Below are positions 9,382 to 17,853 of a stretch of DNA of 64,000 bases, piece after piece. The DNA is from CADEDH01 sp965262175 (GTDB lineage: Bacteria; Actinomycetota; Acidimicrobiia; Acidimicrobiales; SZUA-35): contig CBDHES010000002.1 in NCBI GenBank assembly GCA_965262175.1, positions 930,001-994,000 of the forward strand, given 5' to 3'. The position numbers were made by a program, and so were the translations under genes. The first letter of the stretch is position 1. Each line of letters starts with the position of its first letter. The notes under the pieces are model-generated. The model had not been told where the DNA came from. It saw only the letters and a list, made by a program, of their open reading frames with translations, and searched no databases.

Positions 9382-10572
9382 TCAAGGGGCGGTAGGGGCC
9401 CGTTCGAGGACCTCGACCGCCCGCCGTCGGGCCTCGCCATCGGCAACCAGAATCGCCTCGAGTGAGTCGGCCGGGCCGCCATCGTGCTCGTCGAGAACCG
9501 TCGAGATCACCGCCGGTATGTCGATCCAGGGTAGCCGGCCTTCCAGGAACGCAGAGACCGCGACCTCGTTGGCCGCGCTCAACCAGGCCGGGGCCGTTCC
9601 TCCGACCCGCCCGGCGGCGTAGGCCAGGCCCAGGCAGGGGAACGCGTCGGTGTCGGGGGCCTCGAAGTCGAGCCGCTCGAGCGCGGTCCAATCGATGGCT
9701 CCGTACGGCACGGGGAAGCGATCGGGGAAGGCCAATGCGTATCCGATCGGCAACCGCATGTCGGGGTGTGAGAGCTGGGCGATCGTGGCCCCGTCGGAGA
9801 ACGTGACCATCGAGTGGATGATCGACTGGGGATGGACGACGACGTCGATCCGGTCGAAGTCGATCCCGTACCCGGCCGGGCCGGCCGGCGCCCCGAACAA
9901 CTCGTTGGCCTCGATCACTTCGAGACCCTTGTTCATGAGCGTCGACGAATCGATCGTGATCTTCGGGCCCATCGACCACGTCGGATGGGCCAGGGCGTCG
10001 TCGATGGTCACCGACGCGAGGTCGTCTCGGGTCCGGCCGCGGAACGGACCCCCGGAGGCCGTGAGCTGGAGGCGGTCGACCCGCTCGGCCACGTCGTTGG
10101 CCCGGAGGCACATGTGAATGGCGGCGTGCTCGCTGTCGACCGGGACGAGCTCGGAGCCGGGTGTCCGGCGGGCGGCCTGCACGACCGGGCCGGCGGCGAT
10201 CAGCGACTCCTTGTTGGCCAGGGCGAGGCGGCGGCCGGCCCGAAGCGTGGCCAACGTGACCGGGAGTCCGGCGAAGCCGACCACCCCGTTGACGGTGACG
10301 TCGGCCACGGTGGCGATCTCGGCCAGGGCGCCGGGGCCCCCGATCACCTCCACCGAGGGGTCGACGGCGGCCACCAGATCGGCGGTCCGGGTGTCGTCGC
10401 CGACCGCCACGTAGCGGGGACGGTGCCGGCGGACCTGGTCGGCGAGCGCCTCGACGTTCGATCCGGCGGCCAACGCCACGACGTCGTACCGATCGGGGTC
10501 GGCGTCGACCAGGTCGAGGGTCTGGGTGCCAATCGAGCCGGTCGAGCCGACGACACCGACGGTGGTGGCCAC
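9382..10572 (-). CDS. dxr: 1-deoxy-D-xylulose 5-phosphate reductoisomerase
   Basis: Dxr makes MEP from DXP using NADPH and is the first committed step of the MEP pathway. The 396-residue product has the NADPH-binding GSTGSIGTQTLD, NKESLIAAG, the metal-binding DSEHAAIH, the flexible loop GGPFRG, and VHPQSIIHSMV. Length and motif order match the family. The ATG at 10572 gives MATTVGVVGSTG. It lies 8 bases after cdsA and 16 bases before rseP, so these genes form a tight operon. With ispG, two MEP-pathway steps are encoded here. Confidence 0.96.
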   Translation of the reverse strand: MATTVGVVGSTGSIGTQTLDLVDADPDRYDVVALAAGSNVEALADQVRRHRPRYVAVGDDTRTADLVAAVDPSVEVIGGPGALAEIATVADVTVNGVVGFAGLPVTLATLRAGRRLALANKESLIAAGPVVQAARRTPGSELVPVDSEHAAIHMCLRANDVAERVDRLQLTASGGPFRGRTRDDLASVTIDDALAHPTWSMGPKITIDSSTLMNKGLEVIEANELFGAPAGPAGYGIDFDRIDVVVHPQSIIHSMVTFSDGATIAQLSHPDMRLPIGYALAFPDRFPVPYGAIDWTALERLDFEAPDTDAFPCLGLAYAAGRVGGTAPAWLSAANEVAVSAFLEGRLPWIDIPAVISTVLDEHDGGPADSLEAILVADGEARRRAVEVLERAPTAP

Positions 10573-10580
10573 CTCGGCGT

Positions 10581-12455
10581 CTACGGGATCAGCCCGTAGA
10601 CGATGGCGACGTAGTAGGCGCCGGGAAGGGCGAACAGCAGGCCATCGACCCGATCGAGCACTCCGCCGTGGCCGGGGAGGATCGAGCCCATGTCCTTGAC
10701 GCCCAGATCCCGCTTGACCAGCGATTCGGCCAGGTCACCGATCGGGGCCAGGATCCCGACCACCAGGGCCAGCACCATGACGCTGGTGAACTGGTCGTCG
10801 AAGACGTCGATGAAGTTGATGGCGCCGATCGTCAGACCGGCGAAGATCGCCCCGAAGAACCCGGTGACCGTGCCCTCCCAGGTCTTGTTCGGGCTGGCCG
10901 AGTGGAACGGCTTGGTGCCGTACGCCCGGCCGCCGAAGTAGGCGAGGGTGTCGGAGGCGGCGGTGATGATGATCGTCGCCAGGAGGAGCCCGGTCCCGCC
11001 GTCGGCGCGGAGCATCAGGGCGGCGAATCCGGCCAGACCACCGATCCAGGCCACCCCGGTCAGGGTCAGGCCGAGGTTGAGTACCGGGCGCTCGGTGTCG
11101 GCCCCGATCAGGTACCACAGCATGCCGAACACGACGGCGAGGCCGATCACCAGGGGGTACCCGGCGTCGCCCCGGAGGTAGGTGGCGGCCGGGAGGGCGA
11201 CCGCCCCCACCAGCCCGAGCAGGGTCGCCGGTCGGAGCCCGGCCGACCGCATGGCGCTGAACAATTCGAGGACCGAGAGCAGGGTCAAGATCCCGACGAG
11301 GACGATGGTCGGTTCCGGGCCGAACAGCAGCGCGGTGAAGACGATCGCCGCCATGGCGACACCGACGATGACCGACTGGCTCAGGCTCCGCCCGTCGCTC
11401 CGGTAGCCGAGGGCGTCATCGAGCTCGGCGTCGTCGTAGTGCTGCTGGGAGACCCGCTCCGGGCCCGGTACGGCACCACCGAGCTCGTCGGTGGTGGCCT
11501 GGAGAACCCCACCCGGCCCGTCATCGGCGGCCGACGGCCGGGTCCGGCCGACATCGGCGGAATCGGCTCCCCGGTCGGCGGCGGCCCGCCCCGGTCGCTG
11601 CGGCTCGGGGACCCGGTTGGTCATCGCCCGAGCGATCCGGGGTGCGGCCTCGCGGTCGGGCATCCCGGCGCTGAAGTCGTGGGCCCCGCGACGGGCCCGA
11701 CCATCGATACCGTCGGCCACCGAGCTGGGCCGCGGCGGTGTGTCGTGACCATTGCCCTGGACCGGAGCCGGGGCCGCCGGGGCGACCCGGGGGTCGGTGG
11801 GCGCGGCGGTGGCGGCGGCGTCGATCCCGTCGTCGAGGGGCCGGCGGCGAGTTCGGGGGACGGGCGCCGGGCGGGACGCCGGGGCCTCGGTTGCGGCGGC
11901 CTGGCGGGCGATCCGCTCCGGCTCGGGGACCGGCAGACCGCCGGTCTGGGCGGCCGGGGCGCCGCGATCGAACACCGACCGGCCCTCGGAGCGGCGGCGC
12001 GGGGCTGCGGCCCCGGGCGGGGGTGGGGTCGTCGGGTTGGGGTCGATCGACACGTGGTCGCCATCGTCGGCCAGCAGGCGATCGTGGCGGATGGCGTCGG
12101 TGTCGGCGAAGACATCCGACAGCTCGGCACCGGCCCAGTTCGGCTCCTCCCCTCGCCAGCTCGGCCCCTTGACGTCGCTGGTACGACCGCGAAGGTCGGC
12201 GGCCAGCGACGCCGGGATCTCCCCGGTCGCCGGCTCGGTCCAGTGGGCGAGCCCGGCGGCCTCGGCCTCGGCCGCGGCCTGAGCCTCGACGAACTCGCTC
12301 TCGGTCAGATCCAGGCCGTCGTCGTCACGGACGACGGGGATCTTCCCGAACGAGCTGACCTCCTCCTCGGGAGGAGGCTCGAACAGATCGAAGATGCTCT
12401 GGTTGGCGTCATCGGACGAGCTTCGACCGAAGCCTCGCCGCTTGTTGTCTGCCAT
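10581..12455 (-). CDS. cdsA: Phosphatidate cytidylyltransferase with ~350-residue N-terminal extension
   Basis: CdsA makes CDP-diacylglycerol from phosphatidic acid and CTP in the membrane. The C-terminal part from about residue 350 has about eight membrane segments and the CdsA signature LGVKDMGSILPGHGGVLDRV. Ahead of it lies an unusually long hydrophilic extension. It starts MADNKRRGFGRSSSDDANQS, contains FDLFEPPPEEE, and is rich in Pro, Ala, Arg and Asp. Most bacterial CdsA proteins are 260-310 residues, so the 624-residue length is mostly extension. The ATG at 12455 starts a frame with consistent codon use and no break. The extension could recruit a partner, or a shorter start may also be used. 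Confidence 0.9.
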   Translation of the reverse strand: MADNKRRGFGRSSSDDANQSIFDLFEPPPEEEVSSFGKIPVVRDDDGLDLTESEFVEAQAAAEAEAAGLAHWTEPATGEIPASLAADLRGRTSDVKGPSWRGEEPNWAGAELSDVFADTDAIRHDRLLADDGDHVSIDPNPTTPPPPGAAAPRRRSEGRSVFDRGAPAAQTGGLPVPEPERIARQAAATEAPASRPAPVPRTRRRPLDDGIDAAATAAPTDPRVAPAAPAPVQGNGHDTPPRPSSVADGIDGRARRGAHDFSAGMPDREAAPRIARAMTNRVPEPQRPGRAAADRGADSADVGRTRPSAADDGPGGVLQATTDELGGAVPGPERVSQQHYDDAELDDALGYRSDGRSLSQSVIVGVAMAAIVFTALLFGPEPTIVLVGILTLLSVLELFSAMRSAGLRPATLLGLVGAVALPAATYLRGDAGYPLVIGLAVVFGMLWYLIGADTERPVLNLGLTLTGVAWIGGLAGFAALMLRADGGTGLLLATIIITAASDTLAYFGGRAYGTKPFHSASPNKTWEGTVTGFFGAIFAGLTIGAINFIDVFDDQFTSVMVLALVVGILAPIGDLAESLVKRDLGVKDMGSILPGHGGVLDRVDGLLFALPGAYYVAIVYGLIP

Positions 12456-12529
12456 CGTCTTTCCTTTCGTGGGCCGGCCGCAACGGACGACACGCGGTCG
12501 CCGTGCGGTCGGCTAGCCCCGGGGAAGGC

Positions 12530-13096
12530 TCACACCTCGAGGAGCTCCTCTTCCTTGCTCGCCAGCGCCCCGTCCACGGTGGCTTCGCTCGATTGGGTGA
12601 TGCGATCGAGGTCCTTCTCGGCCCTGGCCAGCTCGTCGGCCGTGAGTTGGTTGTCCTTCTCGGCGCTCTCGAGCTCCTTGCGGGCGTCTCGCCGGATGTT
12701 GCGGATGGCGATCCGCCCATCCTCGGCCATCTTCTTCACGATCCGGACCAGGTCCTTGCGCCGCTCCTCGGTGAGGGGCGGGAACGACAAGCGGAGGGTC
12801 CGGCCATCGTTGCTCGGGCTGAGGCCGAGGTCGGAGTTGCGGATCGACCGCTCGACCGCGTCGAGGTTGGAGGGGTCATGGGGGGTGATGAGGAGTTGGC
12901 GAGCCTCGGGAACCGAGATCGAGGCCATCTCGACCAGCCGCATCTCGACGCCGTAGGCCTCGACGAGGAGCTTCTCGACGAGCGTGGGGCTGGCCCGACC
13001 GCTGCGGATCGAGGAGAACTCCTCCCGCGAGTGATCGACGGCCTTGTCCATGCGCTCCCGGGCGTCTTCGAGAATCAACTCGGCGATCTCACTCAT
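12530..13096 (-). CDS. frr: Ribosome recycling factor
   Basis: RRF splits post-termination ribosomes together with EF-G. The 188-residue product matches the family length and carries SIRSGRASPTLVEKLLVEAYG, then TEERRKDLVRIVKKMAEDGRIAIRN in the three-helix bundle. The start is the ATG at 13096. It sits between pyrH (21 bases upstream) and cdsA, the conserved order pyrH-frr-cdsA. Confidence 0.97.
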   Translation of the reverse strand: MSEIAELILEDARERMDKAVDHSREEFSSIRSGRASPTLVEKLLVEAYGVEMRLVEMASISVPEARQLLITPHDPSNLDAVERSIRNSDLGLSPSNDGRTLRLSFPPLTEERRKDLVRIVKKMAEDGRIAIRNIRRDARKELESAEKDNQLTADELARAEKDLDRITQSSEATVDGALASKEEELLEV

Positions 13097-13117
13097 GCTG
13101 ACTCACAGTCGTCGGGA

Positions 13118-13846
13118 TCACTCGACAATCGTACCAATGGCTTCCCCGCAGAGGAGGCTTCGCAAACTCCCCTCGGCCAGGAGGTCGAACACCACGATCG
13201 GGAGATCGTTCTCCATGGCGTGGGTGATCGCCGTCGAGTCCATCACCCGGAGATCGCGGTTGAGGACGTCGAGGTAGGTGAGGCGGTCGATCTTCGTCGC
13301 CTCGGGGTTCTTTCGAGGATCGTCGGTGTAGATGCCGTCGACGCCGCCGTGGGTCCCCTTCAGGAGGACGTCGGCATCGATCTCGACCGCCCGGAGGGCA
13401 GCCGACGTGTCGCTGGTGAAGAACGGGTTGCCGGTGCCGGCGGCGAAGATGACCAGGCGCCCCTTCTCGAGGTGCCGGATCGCCCGCCGCCGGATGTACT
13501 CCTCGGCGACCTGGGGCATCCGGATCGCCGACTGGAGTCGGGTCTGGACGCCCTGTTGTTCGACGATGTCCTGGAGGGCGAGGGCGTTGATGACCGTGGC
13601 CAGCATGCCCATGTAGTCGGCTTGGGCCCGGTCGAGACCGCCCTCGGCACCGGTCAGGCCTCGCCAGATGTTGCCGCCACCGACGACGACGGCGACTTCG
13701 ACACCGAGATCGTCCTTCACCGCCAGGATGTCATCGGCGATACGGCGAACGACCTTGCCATCGATCCCGTACCCGGCCTCACCGGCGAAGGCTTCGCCCG
13801 AGAGCTTGAGCAGTATCCGTCGCCAGCGTGGGTTTGCGTCGCTCAA
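13118..13846 (-). CDS. pyrH: UMP kinase
   Basis: PyrH phosphorylates UMP to UDP, a bacterial hexameric amino-acid-kinase-fold enzyme regulated by GTP and UTP. The 242-residue product begins MSDANPRWRRILLKLSGEAF and has VAVVVGGGNIWRG, then AAGTGNPFFTSDTSAALRA and LLKGTHGGVDGIYTDDPRKN. Length and motifs are normal. It uses the ATG at 13846. A 137-base gap separates it from tsf, while frr follows closely. Confidence 0.97.
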   Translation of the reverse strand: MSDANPRWRRILLKLSGEAFAGEAGYGIDGKVVRRIADDILAVKDDLGVEVAVVVGGGNIWRGLTGAEGGLDRAQADYMGMLATVINALALQDIVEQQGVQTRLQSAIRMPQVAEEYIRRRAIRHLEKGRLVIFAAGTGNPFFTSDTSAALRAVEIDADVLLKGTHGGVDGIYTDDPRKNPEATKIDRLTYLDVLNRDLRVMDSTAITHAMENDLPIVVFDLLAEGSLRSLLCGEAIGTIVE

Positions 13847-13955
13847 CGAGCCTCCTGAGTTGTTGGACTCGAGCCGCGGCGCCCGCCCCCGGCCGTCGCT
13901 CGATCAGATCCCGTGGTCGATTGTAGCCACCGGAGCCGATCCAACGATGGCCACA

Positions 13956-13985
13956 CCCCCCGATCGGGGGGCATGACCCCCGATC
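13956..13985. terminator. Overlapping GC-rich hairpins at the tsf 3' end
   Basis: GATCGGGGG (13962-13970) pairs with CCCCCGATC (13977-13985) around a 6-base loop and includes part of the tsf stop codon. CCCCCCGATCGGGGGG (13956-13971) is a second palindrome sharing the same bases. There is no U-tract, so this may be a factor-dependent terminator, a 3' stabiliser or an attenuator before pyrH. The rest of the tsf-pyrH gap shows nothing else. Confidence 0.4.
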
Positions 13986-14766
13986 AGTTGCCCACGAGGG
14001 CCAGGGTGAACCGGGTGATCGACCCATCGCCGATCTTGTCGGAGACCTTCTCCTTCTCGCCGAACACGCCCTGCTCCAGCAGGACCCGCTCACCGAACCA
14101 GGCGTTGACCCGACCGTCGACGATCTTCGGCCAGGCCTGCTCGGGCTTACCCTCGGCCTTGGTGATCTCCAGGAGGGCGGCCCGCTCCTTCTCGACGTCG
14201 TCGGCCGGGACCTCGTCCCGGGAGAGGTACGCCGGCTTGGCGAACGCGATGTGGAGGGCGATCTCGTGGAGGGTCTCGGCGTCGACCCCCTGAGCCTCGA
14301 TCAGGACCCCGGCCCGGCCATCGCCGTGGAGGTAGGCGTCGAGCACGGTGTCGGCAGACTTCTCGTAACGGACGACCGTGCCGACCTCGATGTTCTCCTT
14401 GACGTTGAGCTTGAGGTCCTCGAGCTCGGCGTCCTTGGTCTTCACCGCGTCGGGTCCGTCGGCCAGCACCAGCTCCGCCATCTCCTGGGCCAGCGCCCGG
14501 AAGTCGTCGGACTTGGCCGCGAAGTCGGTCTCCGACTTCAGGTGGACCAGGGCGGCCCCGGCGTCGTCCTCGACGATCGCCACGACGCCCTCGGCGTTCT
14601 CCCGTTCGCCTCGGGTCGCCGCTTTGGCCAGGCCCTTCTCCCTGAGGAGTTGGGTCGCGGCCTCGAAGTCGCCATCGGCCTCGGTGAGGGCCTTCTTGGC
14701 ATCCATCATCCCGGCTCCGGTCGCCTTGCGGAGCTCCTGGACTTCCTTGGCACCGAATGCTGCCAT
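13984..14766 (-). CDS. tsf: Elongation factor Ts
   Basis: EF-Ts is the nucleotide exchange factor for EF-Tu. The 260-residue product starts MAAFGAKEVQELRKATGAG with the N-terminal UBA-like domain and the signature TGAGMMDAKKAL. The core then has SETDFAAKSDDF, the segment that contacts EF-Tu. The ATG at 14766 is right for the domain start, and the rpsB stop lies 55 bases upstream. The pair rpsB-tsf is near universal. Confidence 0.97.
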   Translation of the reverse strand: MAAFGAKEVQELRKATGAGMMDAKKALTEADGDFEAATQLLREKGLAKAATRGERENAEGVVAIVEDDAGAALVHLKSETDFAAKSDDFRALAQEMAELVLADGPDAVKTKDAELEDLKLNVKENIEVGTVVRYEKSADTVLDAYLHGDGRAGVLIEAQGVDAETLHEIALHIAFAKPAYLSRDEVPADDVEKERAALLEITKAEGKPEQAWPKIVDGRVNAWFGERVLLEQGVFGEKEKVSDKIGDGSITRFTLALVGN

Positions 14767-14821
14767 GTCGCCTACCTCTGTGCGGTGTGGGGGTTTCGAG
14801 TGGTTCGTCGGGAATGGGGAC

Positions 14822-15865
14822 TCAGGCGTCGCCGGTGCCGTTCTCGACCGTCGGCTGTTCGCCTCCGGCCTCGGCCGGGGTCGACCCGGCGGCATCGACG
14901 GCGCCGTTCTCGGCGGCCGGCTCGGGCTGCGCCTCTGCAGCCGGCTCGGGCTGCGCCTCGGCGGCCGGCTCGGCCTGGGCCGCGGCGGCCGGCTCGGCCT
15001 GGGCCTGGGCGGCCGGCCCGGGCTGGGCCTCTGCTGCGGCGGCGATCCGAGCTTCGCGGGCGGCGGCCTCGGCGGCGGCCTGGCGGCGAGCTTCGGCCTG
15101 GGCCTCGGCGATCTCGGCCTCGGTCTCGGCGCTGCGCTCGGCCGGCTCGTCGAAGTCGGGAGCGCCGCTCCGGCGACCCTGGATCATCTTCCCCTCGGCC
15201 ACCGCCTCGGCGATGACCCGGGTCATGAGCTCGGCCGACCGGATGGCGTCGTCGTTGCCGGGGATCGGATAGGTGATGAGGTCGGGGTCGCAGTTGGTGT
15301 CGACCACCGCCACGATCGGGATGTTCAGCTTGCGGGCCTCGGTCACGGCGATGTGCTCGACGATCGTGTCGAGGACGAACACGGCGCTCGGCAGCTTGCC
15401 CATCGTCTTGATCCCGCCGATGTTGCGGTCGAGCTTCTCCAGCTCCCGGGTGTAGCGGAGCGCCTCTTTCTTCGGCATCTCCTCGAACTCGCCCGAGGAC
15501 TGCATCCGCTCGTAGTCGAGCAGCTTGCCGACCCGCTTCGAGATCGTCTGGTAGTTGGTCAACATGCCGCCGAGCCATCGCTGGTCGACATAGGGCATCC
15601 CGACCGACCGGGCGTGGCGACGGATCGGCTCCTGAGCCTGCTTCTTGGTCCCGACGAACAGGACCGTGCCCCCCTCGGCGACGGTGTCCCGTACGAAGGT
15701 GTAGGCCCGCTCGATCCGGCGCAGGGTCTCTTCGAGATCGATGATGTAGACGCCGTTGCGATCGCCGTGGATGAACCGCTTCATCTTCGGGTTCCAACGG
15801 CGGGTCTGGTGTCCGAAATGGACACCGGCCTCCAACATCTGCTTCATGGTGACGACTGCGGTCAC
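14822..15865 (-). CDS. rpsB: 30S ribosomal protein S2 with Ala/Glu/Pro-rich tail
   Basis: S2 is a late-assembling 30S protein. The first ~235 residues are standard S2: MKQMLEAGVHFGHQTRRWNPKM, FVGTKKQAQEPI and VDTNCDPDLITYPIPGNDDA. Residues 236-347 form an added acidic, Ala/Glu/Gln/Pro-rich tail with repeated EAQPEPAA blocks. S2 proteins are usually 230-260 residues, though some actinobacteria extend the tail. The start is the ATG at 15865. The leader contains a 9-bp hairpin. Confidence 0.96.
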   Translation of the reverse strand: MTAVVTMKQMLEAGVHFGHQTRRWNPKMKRFIHGDRNGVYIIDLEETLRRIERAYTFVRDTVAEGGTVLFVGTKKQAQEPIRRHARSVGMPYVDQRWLGGMLTNYQTISKRVGKLLDYERMQSSGEFEEMPKKEALRYTRELEKLDRNIGGIKTMGKLPSAVFVLDTIVEHIAVTEARKLNIPIVAVVDTNCDPDLITYPIPGNDDAIRSAELMTRVIAEAVAEGKMIQGRRSGAPDFDEPAERSAETEAEIAEAQAEARRQAAAEAAAREARIAAAAEAQPGPAAQAQAEPAAAAQAEPAAEAQPEPAAEAQPEPAAENGAVDAAGSTPAEAGGEQPTVENGTGDA

Positions 15866-15901
15866 GCTCGCTCCTCCGGTTGGTTCTCGATGGCCGACCC
15901 G

Positions 15902-15924
15902 CTCCGAGCGAACAGCGCTCGGAG
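15902..15924 (-). promoter_or_regulatory. Hairpin in the rpsB leader
   Basis: CTCCGAGCG and CGCTCGGAG form a perfect 9-bp stem with an AACAG loop, about 37 bases upstream of the rpsB start. Leaders of rpsB are autoregulated by S2 in several bacteria, so this could be part of such an element; that function is inferred from position only. Confidence 0.35.
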
Positions 15925-16036
15925 ACCGTGGATTCGGCCGGCCATGGTGCTAGGTGGTGATGGGTGGGCGGCCGCGCTCATGCAACCGACACCGCATCCG
16001 TGCGGTGACGAGTCTAGCTGGGCCACTGTTGGCCCC

Positions 16037-16738
16037 CTACCGGGCCGGGGCGGCAACGAGGTGAGGGGCAACGAGGTGAGGGGCGACGAGCTGAGGGGCG
16101 ACGAGACGGGGGTGCCCGCACCTGCCCTCGAGGAGGGGCTGCGGGTCGAGATAGCGGTCGCCGGACCGGGCGGTGAGGTGGAGCCCGGACCCGGACCGGC
16201 CGAGGACGGCCCCCGCATCGACCCGTTGACCGACGACGACCGCCACCGACTCGAGCGGACCGAGGGTCGATCGGAGCCCGTTGGGGTGCTCCACCACGAT
16301 CCACCGACCCCCAGCGACCGGACCGGCGAAGGTGACCGTCCCGTCGGCGACGGCCACGACCGACTGACCGGGGGTGGCGCCGAGCTCGACGCCGCGATTG
16401 CCCGGGCCGTAGGGGTGGGATGGGGGGCGGAACGGATCGACGATCGGAGCATCGGCGGGCCAGCGCCACCGGCACCCCTCCGATCCGGCGGGACCGAGGA
16501 ACAACGGGCCGGCTGGAACGTTCCCACCGGAGCGGTCCGAGACGGCCGCGACCGACGGCCGCCGGGCGAGGAACCCGTCGCCCCCGGCAAGACCCGGTAC
16601 GGCGACCGGGGTGATGGTGAGGATCAGATGGACGGCGGCGGTTGCGAAGATCGGTGGCACGGTCGCTCCCCTCGAGCAGGTCGGCATCGGGGGAAGGCTG
16701 GCCGGCGACGCCGGCCCGTGCGGGGACGAGACCCACAC
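16037..16738 (-). CDS. M23/LysM-type peptidase homologue with degenerate zinc site
   Basis: This 233-residue protein has a hydrophobic stretch near 27-50 consistent with export, and an M23-like beta domain at about 110-200. M23 peptidases cleave peptidoglycan cross-links with zinc. Here the first-motif His is Asn114 (GNRGVELG), the Asp ligand is Glu118, the YxHL His is Pro (STLGPL), and the terminal HxH is Gly-Leu-His (GSGLHLTAR, 183-191). It is therefore probably a non-catalytic regulator or binder, like EnvC-type M23 proteins. It lies between rpsB and whiG, where Streptomyces carries a normal M23 gene. The C-terminus is a repeat, LVAPQLVAPHLVAPHLVAAP. The GTG start at 16738 is uncertain; an ATG at 16687 is an alternative. 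Confidence 0.75.
   Translation of the reverse strand: MWVSSPHGPASPASLPPMPTCSRGATVPPIFATAAVHLILTITPVAVPGLAGGDGFLARRPSVAAVSDRSGGNVPAGPLFLGPAGSEGCRWRWPADAPIVDPFRPPSHPYGPGNRGVELGATPGQSVVAVADGTVTFAGPVAGGRWIVVEHPNGLRSTLGPLESVAVVVGQRVDAGAVLGRSGSGLHLTARSGDRYLDPQPLLEGRCGHPRLVAPQLVAPHLVAPHLVAAPAR
16052..16111. repeat. 15-bp tandem repeat, four copies
   Basis: Four consecutive 15-bp units (GGCAACGAGGTGAGG twice, then two variants) encode the LVAP(Q/H) repeats at the C-terminus of the M23-like protein. The unit is a multiple of three, so the frame is kept. Confidence 0.8.
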
Positions 16739-16751
16739 CTCACGGTCGAGG

Positions 16752-17528
16752 CTACGCCGACTCGCGCTCCATGGCGCTCAGCCGGGTCTTGAGTTGGAGC
16801 ACCGCCTTGGTGTGGATCTGACAGATGCGGCTCTCGGTGACACCGAGGACCCGTCCGATCTCGGCCAACGTCATGCTCTCGTAGTAGTAGAGCGTCAGGA
16901 CGATCTTCTCCCGCTCGGTCATGCGGTTGATGGCGTCGGCCAGGAGCTGTCGCATCTCGACCTGTTCGTAGAGGCCACCGGGACCGTCGGATCGATCGGC
17001 GAGGGTGTCGCCGAAGGTGAGGCTCTCCCCGCCGTTGAACGACAGCATCTCGTCGAGGGCGACCATCCCGAGCGACGAGATCTGGTTGTAGATCCCGTTG
17101 AGCTGATCGTTGCTGAGCCCGAGCTCGACGGCGATCTCGTCGTCGGTCGGGGCTCGGTGCAGCTCGCTCTCCAGCTTGGACATGGCCCGTTCGACCGACT
17201 TGGCCTTCGAGCGGACCGACCGTGGCACCCAGTCGATCGATCGGAGCTCGTCGAGGATCGCGCCCTTGATGCGGGAGATGGCGTAGGTCTCGAACTTGAA
17301 GCCCCGGGCAGGGTCGAACTTGGCGATGGCGTCGATCAACCCGAACATGCCGTAGCTGACCAGATCGGACTGGTCGACGCTCTGCGGCAACCCTGCCGCC
17401 ACCCGGCTCGCGACGTACTTCACGAGCGGCGAGTAGTAGATGATCAGCTGATCCCGATCGGTCTGATCCTGTCGCTCCTTGAAGCGGGCCCAGGCCCGCT
17501 CCAGATCGGTGTCGTTGTCTATCGCCAC
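16752..17528 (-). CDS. whiG: RNA polymerase sigma factor, WhiG/FliA family
   Basis: This 258-residue sigma-70 protein lacks region 1.1, as in the FliA/WhiG group. Region 2 has LVKYVASRVAAGLPQSVDQ, DLVSYGMFGLIDAIAKFDP and FKFETYAISRIKGAILDELR. Region 3 has VPRSVRSKAKSVE, and region 4 has LTLYYYESMTLAEIGRVLGV and VTESRICQIHTKAV. No flagellar genes are nearby, and the position beside M23, rpsB and tsf matches Streptomyces whiG, so I prefer WhiG over FliA. The GTG at 17528 starts at the conserved domain; an ATG at 17753 would add 75 residues without family support. In actinobacteria WhiG works with an anti-sigma partner, not seen here. Confidence 0.85.
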   Translation of the reverse strand: MAIDNDTDLERAWARFKERQDQTDRDQLIIYYSPLVKYVASRVAAGLPQSVDQSDLVSYGMFGLIDAIAKFDPARGFKFETYAISRIKGAILDELRSIDWVPRSVRSKAKSVERAMSKLESELHRAPTDDEIAVELGLSNDQLNGIYNQISSLGMVALDEMLSFNGGESLTFGDTLADRSDGPGGLYEQVEMRQLLADAINRMTEREKIVLTLYYYESMTLAEIGRVLGVTESRICQIHTKAVLQLKTRLSAMERESA

Positions 17529-17853
17529 GGTTCCCGCCAACGTGTGTCGATGAGTAGGGCTCCGAGTGGATCCCGCCACTCGTTCCCACTTTCCGTCGGC
17601 GCTTAACCACGTAACGTGAGCTACAGCGGCAGGTTCCTCAGCTTCTGGCGGGTTTTCCGTCGTTCGACCCAGGGGCTCTGGACCATCGGACCCAGGTCGA
17701 CTCGCTCGGAACCCGGCCGCGCGGAGGTATCGGGATCGGGCTCGATCGGTCATGGCGTCGACCGTAGCGATACGAACGCTCTAAGTGATGTCTGTCACTC
17801 TTTGTGGTTGCTGCTGGCCTGGACCGGCTCGATGTCCGATCACGTGGCGCCGC
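17529..17853. other. Gap between whiG and dprA with an AT-rich dyad
   Basis: About 325 bases hold no convincing gene if whiG starts at 17528. The stretch 17770-17810 is distinctly less GC-rich than its surroundings and contains the dyad AGTGA-N6-TCACT (17784-17799), so it is the likely whiG promoter and operator region. I cannot place -10 and -35 boxes with confidence. Confidence 0.4.
17784..17799. promoter_or_regulatory. Dyad AGTGA-N6-TCACT, possible operator
   Basis: A perfect 5-bp inverted repeat with a 6-base spacer lies in an AT-rich patch upstream of whiG. Its size and spacing suit a dimeric helix-turn-helix protein. No regulator can be named. Confidence 0.3.

Noticed and set aside
10668..12956. 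Long plus-strand open frame opposite cdsA and frr
   Set aside because: Same GC effect; no domain, and the genuine genes on the minus strand are clear.
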